Program-made: the position numbers and the translations under genes
Assembly: GCA_937990185.1 (NCBI GenBank)
Contig: CALKBI010000017.1
Span: 57,406 to 121,405, forward strand
Length of the DNA stretch: 64,000 nucleotides
Source: an uncultured Neomegalonema sp.
GTDB taxonomy: Bacteria; Pseudomonadota; Alphaproteobacteria; Rhodobacterales; Rhodobacteraceae
Direction of reading: 5' to 3'
Notes under the pieces: generated by a model
Told to the model about the DNA's origin: nothing
The model's input: the letters and a program-made list of their open reading frames with translations, nothing else
The model's database searches: none
In this document: piece by piece, positions 45,100-53,326 of the stretch
Layout: each line of letters opens with the position of its first letter
Numbering within the stretch: position 1 is the stretch's first letter

Positions 45100-46485
45100 T
45101 TACTCGTCGATCTTTACTGTGAACTCGAGTATCGCCAGAGCACCTGGGATTAGTGTTCCGTGATCACTTTCCATTGGACCACCTGCACCCTCAGCAGGTT
45201 GCTGTGTTACAGTCGAACCTGTTGGTGTGGCGGTTATATCGCAAGCGCCGCTACATTGTGTCAGCGTTGTGAAACCCGGAATAGTATCCCTAATCGTCAC
45301 TTCACCGGCATCTGCTGTGCCAGTATTATTAGCAGTGATTTGATAACGGATACACTGGCCTGGCTCAGCCTGTACATCGGTCGTCACAAATGCTCCGACA
45401 GTCCCATCACAACTTGGGTCAATCGCTTGCATCTTCACGAGGGTCAAGTCACCGGAAACAATGGTAACAGTATCTGTGACCGAGTTATCGGTCGTGTCAC
45501 TATCCATCACCGCACCACCATTAAGCAATGTAGATAGTGTCAACGTATCGGTTTCACTAACCCCAATCGCTCCGCTTGATGGAACCTGAACACGGTGGAT
45601 CAGGTCAACGGTTTCACCCGGTGCAATGCCATCCGTGATGTCATCGATATTATCAACAACAACATCATTTGCATCAACGACACCATCGCTGTTCACATCC
45701 CAGAAGATCGTTCCACTAAAGGTGCTGAATCCGCCCACAGCTTCTGGCGTCAATGCACCTTCGTCGATCGTGATATTACCTTCGTTCGTTAGAACGTGAG
45801 GAATATCAACAACACCGCCGGGAGCAACTTGTACCGCCTGATCAGTCGTCAGTGCGACATCGACAATTTCGTTTACTGTCACGCTATTCGTAATCGTGTC
45901 ACCTTGTCCGGATGTTGGAGAGGTCATTTCGACTTGGACCGGAACTTCGACCGGAACTTCATCCGCTGGCGGCGTTACGATAACGATGATTTCCTGCGAA
46001 CCGCCCCCTGGGATAACACCTGTATTCGTCACGGGTGTTCCGTCCGGCAGTTGGAATTCGGCTGTCCAACCTGCTGGCAAAGGAGTCGGAAGTGATAGAT
46101 CATAAGTATCAGCCGTCGGTCCGCCATTGGTTACAGTCAGTGGGAAACTCGTTGGAACACCCGGATCAGTTGGATTTTCAACTAAAGCCACTCCATTGTT
46201 CGGGCCAGGCCCAACACCTTCTGCTCCACCTGTTTGACCAGTATTGGTCACGTCAACTGTTGCTCCAAGAACTGCACCGGTAAACAAGCCCGTTACTGTG
46301 TCCGGATCACCGCCATTCGAAGACTGTGCCGTTACTTCAACTTCGTAGTTCGTTGCACCAGCTGCAGTGACCGGAGCATTTGCAGGTAATGTGGCAATGA
46401 CATTTACGGTCTGAGACGCGCCGGTCGCGAGCGGACCAAGCGGACCGACAATCGGTGTAGCACCGTCAGAACCAACGAGTTGGAA
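45100..46485 (-). pseudogene. DUF11-type surface protein gene, 5' part cut off by IS3
   Basis: The open frame runs leftward from the IS3 boundary at about 46485 to a stop at 45100 and gives about 461 residues with no natural start in view. Content is DUF11/NEW3-like: SFPLTVTNGGPTADTYDLSL (20), PPADEVPVEVPVQVEM, a Ca-binding-like DVNSDGVVDANDVVVDN, LVKMQAIDPSCDGTVGAF, and YQITANNTGTADAGEVTIRD (20) near the end, finishing with ILEFTVKIDE. The reading frame continues right up to the IS end, so the element interrupts the coding sequence; the missing N-terminus, which should hold the signal peptide, is not on the other side of the island within this window. It probably was exported and co-transcribed with the giant barrel protein. 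The interruption could also silence the latter unless an IS-borne or internal promoter exists. Confidence 0.8.
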
Positions 46486-46525
46486 TGGTAATCATCCCCT
46501 TTTTCGGGGGATCAATAACTGGACT

Positions 46526-47353
46526 TCACGCGGCTTGTTTCAGTTTCATGGCGGGTGTGATCCCGCCGATGGCCATGTTGGGTCGTTCGTTGTTGTAAAT
46601 CCATAACCACGATGTAGCGTGGTGCTGTGCCTCCTCGATTGAGTTGAAGATGTATTGCCCAAGCCATTCGGTCCGAACCGTCCGGTTATAGCGCTCGACG
46701 TAAGCGTTCTGTTGCGGCTTCCCGGGTTGAATGTAGCTAATACCGATGCCCCGGTTCTGCGCCCAAGTTTGCAAAGCAGCACCGACATATTCGGGGCCGT
46801 TGTCGACTCTCAGGTTGAGCGGCGTTCCCCGCCATTCGATGATCCGCTCCAATGTGCGAATGACCCGCAAGGCTGGTAGTGACAGATCGACCTCGATAGC
46901 CAGCCCCTCGCGATTGAAGTCATCGATGACATTCAAGGTTCTGAACGTGCGGCCATCTGCGAGTTGATCGCTCATGAAGTCCATAGACCAGGTCGTGTTT
47001 GCAGCATCAGGAACAGCAAGCGGCTCGGGTTTTTCCCGCACCAATCGCTTCTTCGGTTTGATCCTGAGGTTAAGCTCCAATTCGCGATAGATGCGCCGGA
47101 CCCGCTTGTGGTTCCAGCCAAACCCTTTCACGTTCCGCAGGTACAGATAGCAAAGGCCGAAGCCCCAGCTGCGATAAGTGCTCGTCAGACGTACCAGCCA
47201 ATCGGCGATCTCGGCATTCTCATCGCTGAGTTTGCGCTCGTACCGATAGCAGCTCTCGCTGATGGCGAACGCGCGACATGCAAGGGCGATACTCACCTGC
47301 TTCATCTCCACAGCCTGCTTGGCCATCTCTCGCCGTTGAGATGGCCGCGTCAC
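46526..47353 (-). CDS. IS3 family transposase OrfB (integrase catalytic domain)
   Basis: This 275-residue DDE transposase has the HTH_21 region ([20 protein letters not shown], 20) and the rve core. The catalytic triad is visible as [18 protein letters not shown] and [12 protein letters not shown]. Its GTG start lies in the last codons of orfA. A slippery run, GGAAAAAAG, at about 47348-47356 (minus strand) just before the orfA stop fits the programmed -1 frameshift that yields the OrfAB transposase in IS3 elements. Confidence 0.93.
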   Translation of the reverse strand: MTRPSQRREMAKQAVEMKQVSIALACRAFAISESCYRYERKLSDENAEIADWLVRLTSTYRSWGFGLCYLYLRNVKGFGWNHKRVRRIYRELELNLRIKPKKRLVREKPEPLAVPDAANTTWSMDFMSDQLADGRTFRTLNVIDDFNREGLAIEVDLSLPALRVIRTLERIIEWRGTPLNLRVDNGPEYVGAALQTWAQNRGIGISYIQPGKPQQNAYVERYNRTVRTEWLGQYIFNSIEEAQHHATSWLWIYNNERPNMAIGGITPAMKLKQAA

Positions 47354-47613
47354 TTTTTTCCGAGCGCATCCTTTAGGAGCTCATTCTGCATCGCCATCTC
47401 GGCATACATCTTCTTGAGGCGGCGGTTCTCCTCTGCCACCGTCTTCATCTCAGACATCAACGAAGCGTCCATACCGCCGTATTTGCTGCGCCAGTTATAG
47501 TAAGTTGCAGTGCTGACCCCGTGCTCACGGCACAGATCCGCAACCGGAACACCGCTCTCGCCCTGCTTCAGAATCGCCAGTATCTGCGCGTCGCTAAATC
47601 TCGATTTCTTCAT
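47350..47613 (-). CDS. IS3 family transposase OrfA (HTH_8-type)
   Basis: This protein of about 87 residues begins [20 protein letters not shown] (20) and has the helix-turn-helix ([20 protein letters not shown], 20) and the leucine-zipper-like helix [20 protein letters not shown] (20) of IS3 OrfA. An in-frame ATG also exists further upstream (47658), inside the IS end. It overlaps orfB by four bases with an A-rich slippery site. Confidence 0.93.
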   Translation of the reverse strand: MKKSRFSDAQILAILKQGESGVPVADLCREHGVSTATYYNWRSKYGGMDASLMSEMKTVAEENRRLKKMYAEMAMQNELLKDALGKK

Positions 47614-47684
47614 CTCATTCTCCGCGTCAATCAAACGCCGGAGAAGTCCAATTTTCAACCCTATGGTTTTCGGGGATGATGACC

Positions 47685-47925
47685 CCTACGCTTCATGGCA
47701 AAAGGGCGGAATTGAAAATGCCAACGGACGCATCAGGCGCTGGTTGCCTCGCAATACTGACCTCGACGATGTGACCGACGAGGACATTCAGGACATCGCG
47801 TTGACGATCAATACCACGCCGCGTAAATGCCTCGGCTTCAAATCACCCATCGAGCCTTCCTCAACGCGCTTGGCAAATCAGTCTGCCTGCGCTTCTATCC
47901 AAACGTTGCACTTCGCTCATGAATC
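47685..47925 (+). pseudogene. IS30-family transposase, C-terminal remnant
   Basis: The frame beginning gaccccta encodes DPYASWQKGGIENANGRIRR (20) followed by WLPRNTDLDDVTDEDIQDIA (20) and RKCLGFKSPIE, the C-terminal end of an IS30-family DDE transposase. After the codons for SPIE the frame breaks: restoring one base near 47857 would continue as FLNALGKSVCLRFYPNVALR and then a TGA at the repeat cgttgcacttcgct. So this is a frameshifted, 5'-deleted fossil lying directly against the IS3 element. Confidence 0.75.
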
Positions 47926-48040
47926 TACCCATAGCCAATTTCACCTGCCAATCATAACGTCCGGTGAACGAGCAAAAATTTGCGACAAGCCCCGATATCC
48001 GCTTCAATGCATCCGTTGCACTTCGCTCGTGAATCCACCA
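47902..48040. repeat. Two direct copies of an IS30-like terminus
   Basis: The string cgttgcacttcgctc, followed by a/g, tgaatc and t/c acc, occurs at about 47904 and again at 48014, about 110 bp apart. The first copy coincides with the expected end of the IS30-type transposase frame. Between them lies the left copy of a 39-bp inverted repeat. The arrangement looks like a partial duplication or a second insertion at the IS end. Confidence 0.6.
47954..47992 (+). repeat. Left copy of 39-bp inverted repeat bracketing the island
   Basis: This 39-bp sequence, which begins ataacgtccggtgaacg, is exactly the reverse complement of 63407-63445. The two copies lie 15.4 kb apart and bracket the whole polysaccharide cargo. 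Confidence 0.9.
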
Positions 48041-48147
48041 CTCTTAGAGTCCGTTTGGAAACGCGCCTTCAGCGTCATTAGGGTCTGATGGCAAGGTGAT
48101 CCTGTCATCCACATTATTTGGCTCAAATACGCCATTTCACCGATTTT

Positions 48148-49377
48148 TCAGACTGGCTCGTATTGCTTATCTGGGGCCGATGTTGAGTTTCCAAACAGAC
48201 CCTTAGTGGTCCGTTGATTTCTTTCAAGAATATAACCGGCCCAGAAAAAAAGCAAGTTAGCCATCACATGGTAACTTAATATTGGTTGAAATAATCCAGA
48301 AATAACGATCATAAACGAAATTAATCTAATTGTTTCTGTCGAATTACTGTACTTTCTCAGAACTAAAATTGAAACTTTGTAAATGTATATAATAAATGAA
48401 AAGTATATTAAAAACCCTATAGATCCAGATTTAAATAATAACTCTAAATATTGCTGATGAACAGTTCCAAATTCAGATATATTTGAAAAATAATCAAACT
48501 TATTTCCAAAAAAAGGTTTGTTTGATATATTTATAAAAGCATGCTCCCATATAACTAATCTTCCTGTAAAAATATCACCATGGATAAAAGAGTATTGAAT
48601 TCTATTAATAACACCTGATAATAAAAAACTGTTTTTAAAATATTCAATATTATACAATATAAATATGACTAATAAGAAAATAAAGGCTGGAAATAATATT
48701 TTAGTTCTATTAATTATTATATAAATAATTAATAATGTAATAATTAATGATGCTGACCTAGAAAGGCTAAGGTAGGTGATAATAATTAGGCAAAATCCAG
48801 ATATAACTGAAAGTATAATATCAAATTTGTTCTTGGATTTTTTATATAAAAATAATATTGTAGGTGAAAGAATGACGAACATGTTTGCTGATGCATTTAC
48901 GAAACCGAATACATCGAATGGACCGACACAACCTCCCCAACGGCCTTGGTATCCGCAACCTCTTGGCAGGCTTCCATTTATTAAATCAGTAAGCGTCAAT
49001 GCTATAATTAAAGTAGCAAGGCAGCGCCCTATTGCCATTAACATTATATCTGGATCAACATTTCGATAGAGGACTCCAATAAAAAAGTGAGCCATTGGAA
49101 GAGAAAAACTAATCATAGATAAGAGAGGAGGGAATGCTCCCCCATTAAAAGCAGACGATGCAATGCCTAAAAAAGGAAAGTATATAAGAGGAAAAACGGC
49201 AAGTAGATTACTTTTGTAGATTGCTATATTTTTGATAAAATATAATGCAATAAATATTAATAATATATGTGATAAGTTTAATATTATTGGTTTACTTGGT
49301 GAGTCAAAAAGTATATAACCAATAGGAGTTATATAAATAAATAAAGTAAAAGTTATTATGAATTTAGAATAAAGCAA
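48148..49377 (-). CDS. Wzy-like O-antigen polymerase/ligase membrane protein
   Basis: This 409-residue protein has about ten or more hydrophobic segments and a typical O-antigen ligase/polymerase core: a large loop then FTGRLVIWEHAFINISNKPF (20) and GTVHQQYLELLFKSGSIGFL (20), the H-x-x-x-L-E-like signature of the Wzy_C domain. It would join polysaccharide repeat units at the periplasmic face. The apparent start is TTG at 49377, directly after the stop of the upstream glycosyltransferase. The gene is very AT-rich compared with the wec end of the same locus, a sign of separate acquisition. It is the last gene of the leftward operon and adjoins IS remnants. Confidence 0.85.
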   Translation of the reverse strand: MLYSKFIITFTLFIYITPIGYILFDSPSKPIILNLSHILLIFIALYFIKNIAIYKSNLLAVFPLIYFPFLGIASSAFNGGAFPPLLSMISFSLPMAHFFIGVLYRNVDPDIMLMAIGRCLATLIIALTLTDLINGSLPRGCGYQGRWGGCVGPFDVFGFVNASANMFVILSPTILFLYKKSKNKFDIILSVISGFCLIIITYLSLSRSASLIITLLIIYIIINRTKILFPAFIFLLVIFILYNIEYFKNSFLLSGVINRIQYSFIHGDIFTGRLVIWEHAFINISNKPFFGNKFDYFSNISEFGTVHQQYLELLFKSGSIGFLIYFSFIIYIYKVSILVLRKYSNSTETIRLISFMIVISGLFQPILSYHVMANLLFFWAGYILERNQRTTKGLFGNSTSAPDKQYEPV

Positions 49378-50478
49378 TTAATTTTCTTGATGGCAATTAA
49401 TATTGACCATCTCCCTTATTAATATTTCATATTTTTTCTGTGCTGATTGTCTTGAAAAATTAACTTCAATTCTCTTTTTAACCAATTTAGACCTTTTAGC
49501 TACTTCTTCATTTCTCATATTGGAGGTCTCAACGAAGGTATTATAGAATCTATCCGTATCACTTTCTGCCGCACAAAGGGGTACGGCAAGATCTTGAACC
49601 GTACAATAAGATTGTAACGGCCGGAGGATAGGAATTAAACCACGTGCCATCGACTCCAGAATCGCGGCTGAAAGCTGATCGCTTGACGGAGCTGATATAG
49701 CAAAATCGCAACGATCCAACAGTACGATCATCTCAGCGCGTGATAACCGGTTTTCGATGAATGTGATACCAGACACTCGCTCGGCTTCACGAGACACTTC
49801 TGTTGCGTAGCTGCCGGAGGAGTCCCCACGCATTATAATTAGTTCACCCTCGCGTCCTTCCAATTTATAGCGTTCGAAAGCCGATATGACCTCTAGCGTA
49901 TGATAGTGTGGGGTCGTTCGCCGGTTATAAATCCATACTGGCCTGGTTGCTCGAGAGACTTTGCTCGCAGGCGAAGTTTGAAAGATATCGGCGACACCGA
50001 GCGAAAAAATATGAACGCGATGATCCGATAACCCAATTTCTTCAATTAGTTCAGTTCCCATTGTATCTGAAGTGCCCGTGACGCGTTCAGCATGTTTAAG
50101 AGAACTACGAAGGATCCATTGATAAATGCGACTGCGATCTTTCCTGCCAAACACCTCAGAACCATAGGTTGTAATTGCATACCTGCGCCGAGACAGACGG
50201 GCGGTTAGCCCATAGCCTGAAGCATTATGTGCGTGCAGCCAAGCCCCTTTAGGCAAACAATGCCTCAGCCAGAGTCCGAGAGCCACGTATTTAGCTAGTG
50301 TGGGTAGGTATTTAATAAATGTAGGAGGCTGAATGGTAGTTGCATTCGCGTGCACAGCTTTGTGAGTCTCTCCAATGTTCCAAATTCGCGCAGTCATTCC
50401 GGCAGGCAATATTTCTAACCATTCTTGAACATGTATACTTGCTGGATTTGCTGCGAACTCAATTATTTTTTTATGCAT
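49378..50478 (-). CDS. Glycosyltransferase (GT4-like)
   Basis: This protein of about 366 residues (start at 50478 or 50487) has a GT-B pattern: an N-terminal domain with HAHNASGYGLTARLSRRRYA (20) and YGSEVFGRKDRSRIYQWILR (20), and a C-terminal domain with WIYNRRTTPHYHTLEVISAF (20), LIIMRGDSSGSYATEV and the donor-site segment CDFAISAPSSDQLSAAILES (20). It would add a sugar to the lipid-linked repeat unit in the cytoplasm. It overlaps the 3' end of the Amj-type gene and abuts the Wzy-like gene. Confidence 0.82.
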   Translation of the reverse strand: MHKKIIEFAANPASIHVQEWLEILPAGMTARIWNIGETHKAVHANATTIQPPTFIKYLPTLAKYVALGLWLRHCLPKGAWLHAHNASGYGLTARLSRRRYAITTYGSEVFGRKDRSRIYQWILRSSLKHAERVTGTSDTMGTELIEEIGLSDHRVHIFSLGVADIFQTSPASKVSRATRPVWIYNRRTTPHYHTLEVISAFERYKLEGREGELIIMRGDSSGSYATEVSREAERVSGITFIENRLSRAEMIVLLDRCDFAISAPSSDQLSAAILESMARGLIPILRPLQSYCTVQDLAVPLCAAESDTDRFYNTFVETSNMRNEEVAKRSKLVKKRIEVNFSRQSAQKKYEILIREMVNINCHQEN

Positions 50479-51193
50479 AGAATACAAACACTAATAATAT
50501 TTGACCTGTAATTGATACCGCAACTATTCTTCCCCAGAATAGTGAAGCAATCATACTATGAGCGTCACTATTTTTTTCATCAATCATCTTAGAAATAGCA
50601 GGTTCAATAACAAAAGTAATAATAACGGCTCCAAGTGCGTTGACAATTCCAGACATTTGACTTATCATAGTTCTATTATCTTCATGTATCAAAGCAAAAT
50701 AAAATGTCAAAAACATGCCGGTTGAATATAAAGTATAAACTGAATTTGAAATTATAAACATTTTATAATCAAATTTACTTGGAAGTAGCAATTTTATTGA
50801 ATTTTTTTCAAATCTAGATGAGTTAAATCCGTTCAAAAGAGCTCTAATGAAATTACCTCCTTTCCGATAACGTTCAATTACGCATCGAAAGTATCCGATC
50901 GTCATGCCAGAAGAAAAGAAACATATTGCTCCCATAATAGATGCAAATAAAAGGCTTAGATGAGCCATAATCGAAAATTCATCTTTTGATATGCCAGTAT
51001 CCAGAAGAAATCCTATCATAGGTAACATTATCATCAACAGTAAGCGTGTAACCATGTAAACCGATTGCTGTAGGCTATAGCCGATCATTACGCTTCCGAA
51101 CTTAAAGCCAGTTAATCGGGCAACAATAGCATTCAGTTCGAAGAACTGTATTCCTCCGTAGAGTATTATAACTGCGTAGAAAATCTCCGACAC
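50471..51193 (-). CDS. Amj-family (DUF2837) putative lipid-linked glycan flippase
   Basis: This 240-residue membrane protein has about six hydrophobic segments. The N-terminal pattern ELNAIVARLTGFKFGSVMIG (20), followed by SLQQSVYMVTRLLLMIMLPM (20) and IGFLLDTGIS, and the late segment VIITFVIEPAISKMIDE, match what I know of the Amj family (DUF2837), first described in Bacillus subtilis as a lipid II flippase that can replace MurJ. No Wzx-type MOP flippase exists in the locus, and this gene sits where one would be expected, between the glycosyltransferase/Wzy genes and the sugar-nucleotide genes. I infer that it flips the undecaprenyl-linked repeat unit. The gene is AT-rich. A fully different membrane protein is possible but less likely. 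Confidence 0.72.
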   Translation of the reverse strand: MSEIFYAVIILYGGIQFFELNAIVARLTGFKFGSVMIGYSLQQSVYMVTRLLLMIMLPMIGFLLDTGISKDEFSIMAHLSLLFASIMGAICFFSSGMTIGYFRCVIERYRKGGNFIRALLNGFNSSRFEKNSIKLLLPSKFDYKMFIISNSVYTLYSTGMFLTFYFALIHEDNRTMISQMSGIVNALGAVIITFVIEPAISKMIDEKNSDAHSMIASLFWGRIVAVSITGQILLVFVFYA

Positions 51194-51458
51194 GATTTCG
51201 TGCTCCTCTTGTCACGGACCCAATCGATTAGGAGCGCTCTTTGCAGCTGACCACATAACTGACGCGTACGGTAGTTTCAACTAATATAGTACGCGCCGTT
51301 TCCAGCAAGGATCCAGTGGTTATCTCCATTTACGAGACCATCTGTTGATTCAGTTACTCTACGGCTTTTATTTTCTCTAAAAGTTGAAAGAAAATAGAAA
51401 TTCTTTCACATACAACTAAACGCTTTGTTTATATACCCGAACAAAGCAGGAAACACGT
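51194..51458. other. Intergenic gap inside the polysaccharide operon
   Basis: A 265-bp gap separates the aminotransferase gene from the Amj-type gene, although all neighbours upstream overlap. Nothing coding is visible. The gap marks the change from GC-rich (right) to AT-rich (left) sequence and follows an abnormal C-terminus of the aminotransferase, so it may be a recombination junction. A promoter for the three AT-rich genes may lie here. Confidence 0.5.
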
Positions 51459-52682
51459 TCAATAAAAAGACATTCGATCATGCTTTATTGGCACGCGTAC
51501 CACGCCAGGGTGGGTGAAGAACATGATGCTCGTCTGTCCCAGACGGCGCGTGATTGGTAAGCTCTTTGCGGGTCTGGAAGAGGTACCATCAAATGCCTTC
51601 TCTAGATAGATCTCCGAGCATGACCCTTGCATACAAGGCAACCCCTGAGCATTGAGGTTCGCGATGAGTCCGTCGCGGTCTAAACCCTTCGGAAAGTTCT
51701 CGGGGCGCACGAAGGCATAGAAGCGATACCAAGCGTGGGTGCAGCCCTTCTCGGCCGTTTTGTCCCCACAAGAACCGTCACACCCCGGGCAAGGCGGTTG
51801 TGGCAGACGCAGCCAACCGTCATCGCCCGCGAAAGCGGCTAGATCTGCGATCAGCCATTCGACGTTCTTCCGCCGGGTTGCGTGCCAATCTGGCATCCGC
51901 CGAAGCTGTATACGACCAATAGCGGACTGCATCTCGGTCAAGCGCCAGTTTGTCCCGACGCTTTCATGTACCCAGCGAAAACCGGTTGGGTGCTGGCGGT
52001 TATAGACTGCATCCCAGCTCTTACCGTGATCCTTAAAGGACCACATGCGCGACCAGAGGTCCGGGTCGTCGCAGGTGACCATGCCCCCTTCCCCGCCGGT
52101 GGTCATGATCTTGTCCTGACAGAAGGACCAAGCAGCCACATCTCCAAGGCTGCCGACAGGGCGGCCCTTGTAGAGCGCGCCATGGGCTTGGGCACAATCC
52201 TCAATCAAGGCAATGTTTTTACCCGTAGTCAGATCGCGGAACCCGTCCATGTCGCAGGGCCATCCCGCCAGATGGACACACAGGATGCCGCGCGTTTTAG
52301 AATTCAGATGTGGAGCGCAGGAATTCGGCGTGATGTTCTGAGTGACCTCGTCCACATCGGCAAAGATAGGGATGGCGCCAGCATTTATGATACACGATGC
52401 CGAAGCTATGAAACTGCGTGGCGTAACGATAACTTCGTCGCTGGCCGAACCGCCGTTATGCGATCCAATACGCAAGCCATGGAGAGCAAGATCGAGAGCT
52501 AGGGTTCCGTTGGCCACAGCGATAGCCTTGTCGGTCCCAGAGAAGGTCGCGAACTCTGCCTCGAAGAGCCGACCTTCTTCTCCGGTCCAGTAGTTCACCT
52601 GGTTTGACAGAAGCACCCGAGTGACAGCGTCTGCCTCCTCCTGAGTATAGTTCGGCCAAGGTGGAAAGGGATTGTTCAACAT
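51459..52682 (-). CDS. DegT/DnrJ/EryC1/StrS sugar aminotransferase with Cys-rich insert
   Basis: This 407-residue PLP enzyme transfers an amino group to a nucleotide-linked keto sugar. Family features are EAEFATFSGTDKAIAVANGT (20), EVIVTPRSFIASASCIINAG (20), LIEDCAQAHGALYKGRPVGS (20), the PLP-lysine segment SFCQDKIMTTGGEGGMV and FKDHGKSWD. Two oddities stand out. Around residues 298-320 the segment PPCPGCDGSCGDKTAEKGCT has five Cys where relatives usually have a short plain loop. The C-terminus departs from the family after MFFTHPGV and stops 13 residues later (VRVPIKHDRMSFY), lacking the last helix. With the PglD- and PglC-like neighbours it would be the PglE-like step of a bacillosamine-type route. 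Confidence 0.87.
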   Translation of the reverse strand: MLNNPFPPWPNYTQEEADAVTRVLLSNQVNYWTGEEGRLFEAEFATFSGTDKAIAVANGTLALDLALHGLRIGSHNGGSASDEVIVTPRSFIASASCIINAGAIPIFADVDEVTQNITPNSCAPHLNSKTRGILCVHLAGWPCDMDGFRDLTTGKNIALIEDCAQAHGALYKGRPVGSLGDVAAWSFCQDKIMTTGGEGGMVTCDDPDLWSRMWSFKDHGKSWDAVYNRQHPTGFRWVHESVGTNWRLTEMQSAIGRIQLRRMPDWHATRRKNVEWLIADLAAFAGDDGWLRLPQPPCPGCDGSCGDKTAEKGCTHAWYRFYAFVRPENFPKGLDRDGLIANLNAQGLPCMQGSCSEIYLEKAFDGTSSRPAKSLPITRRLGQTSIMFFTHPGVVRVPIKHDRMSFY

Positions 52683-53326
52683 CCTGAAAATCCTCTAGTA
52701 ATTGTAAAGGGTCGGGCGGGTACGCCGACCATCGTCAAGCCATCCGGAACGTCCGCGACCACTGCGGCACCGGCTCCAACCCGTACATCCGTACCGATTG
52801 CGATACCCTCGCGTACAGCCGAGCCTACTCCGATCCAGCTGCGCGTACCAACCGTCACAGCTCCCGAAAGATTAGCTCCCGGTGAAACATGGACAAAGTC
52901 AGCTAGGCTGCAGTCATGGTCAACGGTAGCTCCGGTATTGATGATGACCCCGCGCCCGACATGCACATCAGCATTCACAGCGGCACCGCGCACGACCAAA
53001 GTTCCGAGTCCAAGTCTCGCATGAGCGGATACATGAGCGTCGGGATCAATAAGCGTGGGGCTTTCTGTCATTCCCAGCTCAGTCCAAAGCCTCGCACGAG
53101 TCGTATTATCGCCAATGCTTAGAAACAACGCTGCGCCTGCCGCGCGCAAGCCACTGATTTCAGTCATGCTGCCGACAATCGGCCAAACTCCGTTTTCGCG
53201 GCGTTCGGGATAGCTGCGATCCAGAAAAACGATCTCGCTCCAGCCTCCGCCACGCGCAGCATCGGCGACAACCTTGCCATGGCCGCCAGCGCCGATCAGT
53301 ACCAAGCGCGTACCGGCGGTGTTCAT
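52676..53326 (-). CDS. PglD/NeuD-type sugar O/N-acetyltransferase
   Basis: This 216-residue protein has an N-terminal Rossmann-like domain (LVLIGAGGHGKVVADAARGG, 20) and a C-terminal left-handed beta-helix of hexapeptide repeats (LGTLVVRGAAVNADVHVGRG, 20; GVIINTGATVDHDCSLADFV, 20), the layout of PglD/NeuD acetyltransferases that use acetyl-CoA to acetylate an amino sugar. The catalytic His is in the segment ATVDHDC. It overlaps both neighbours (start ATGA with the sugar transferase stop; end overlaps the aminotransferase start), so all three are one translational unit. Confidence 0.9.
   Translation of the reverse strand: MNTAGTRLVLIGAGGHGKVVADAARGGGWSEIVFLDRSYPERRENGVWPIVGSMTEISGLRAAGAALFLSIGDNTTRARLWTELGMTESPTLIDPDAHVSAHARLGLGTLVVRGAAVNADVHVGRGVIINTGATVDHDCSLADFVHVSPGANLSGAVTVGTRSWIGVGSAVREGIAIGTDVRVGAGAAVVADVPDGLTMVGVPARPFTITRGFSGC

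Larger units (their letters stand above)
46486..47685 (-). mobile_element. IS3-family insertion sequence, complete
   Basis: An element of about 1.2 kb with orfA and orfB in the usual overlapping arrangement. The imperfect terminal inverted repeats read ggtaatcatcccc at the left end (46487) and, on the other strand, ggtcatcatcccc at the right end, and both are followed within 40 bp by a shared ttggacttc-like string. The left end interrupts the DUF11-type gene. The right end touches the remnant of an IS30-type transposase. The flanks show no matching short target duplication, which suggests that recombination or deletion has occurred since insertion. The exact ends are uncertain by a few bases. 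Confidence 0.88.

Noticed and set aside
47510..48088. 192-codon open frame across the IS3/IS30 junction as a gene
   Set aside because: The first part is antisense to IS3 orfA and its end; only the IS30-type segment from 47685 is meaningful, as a remnant.
51194..51458. Missing C-terminal helix of the aminotransferase in another frame of the gap
   Set aside because: I could not find a family-like C-terminal segment in any leftward frame of the gap.
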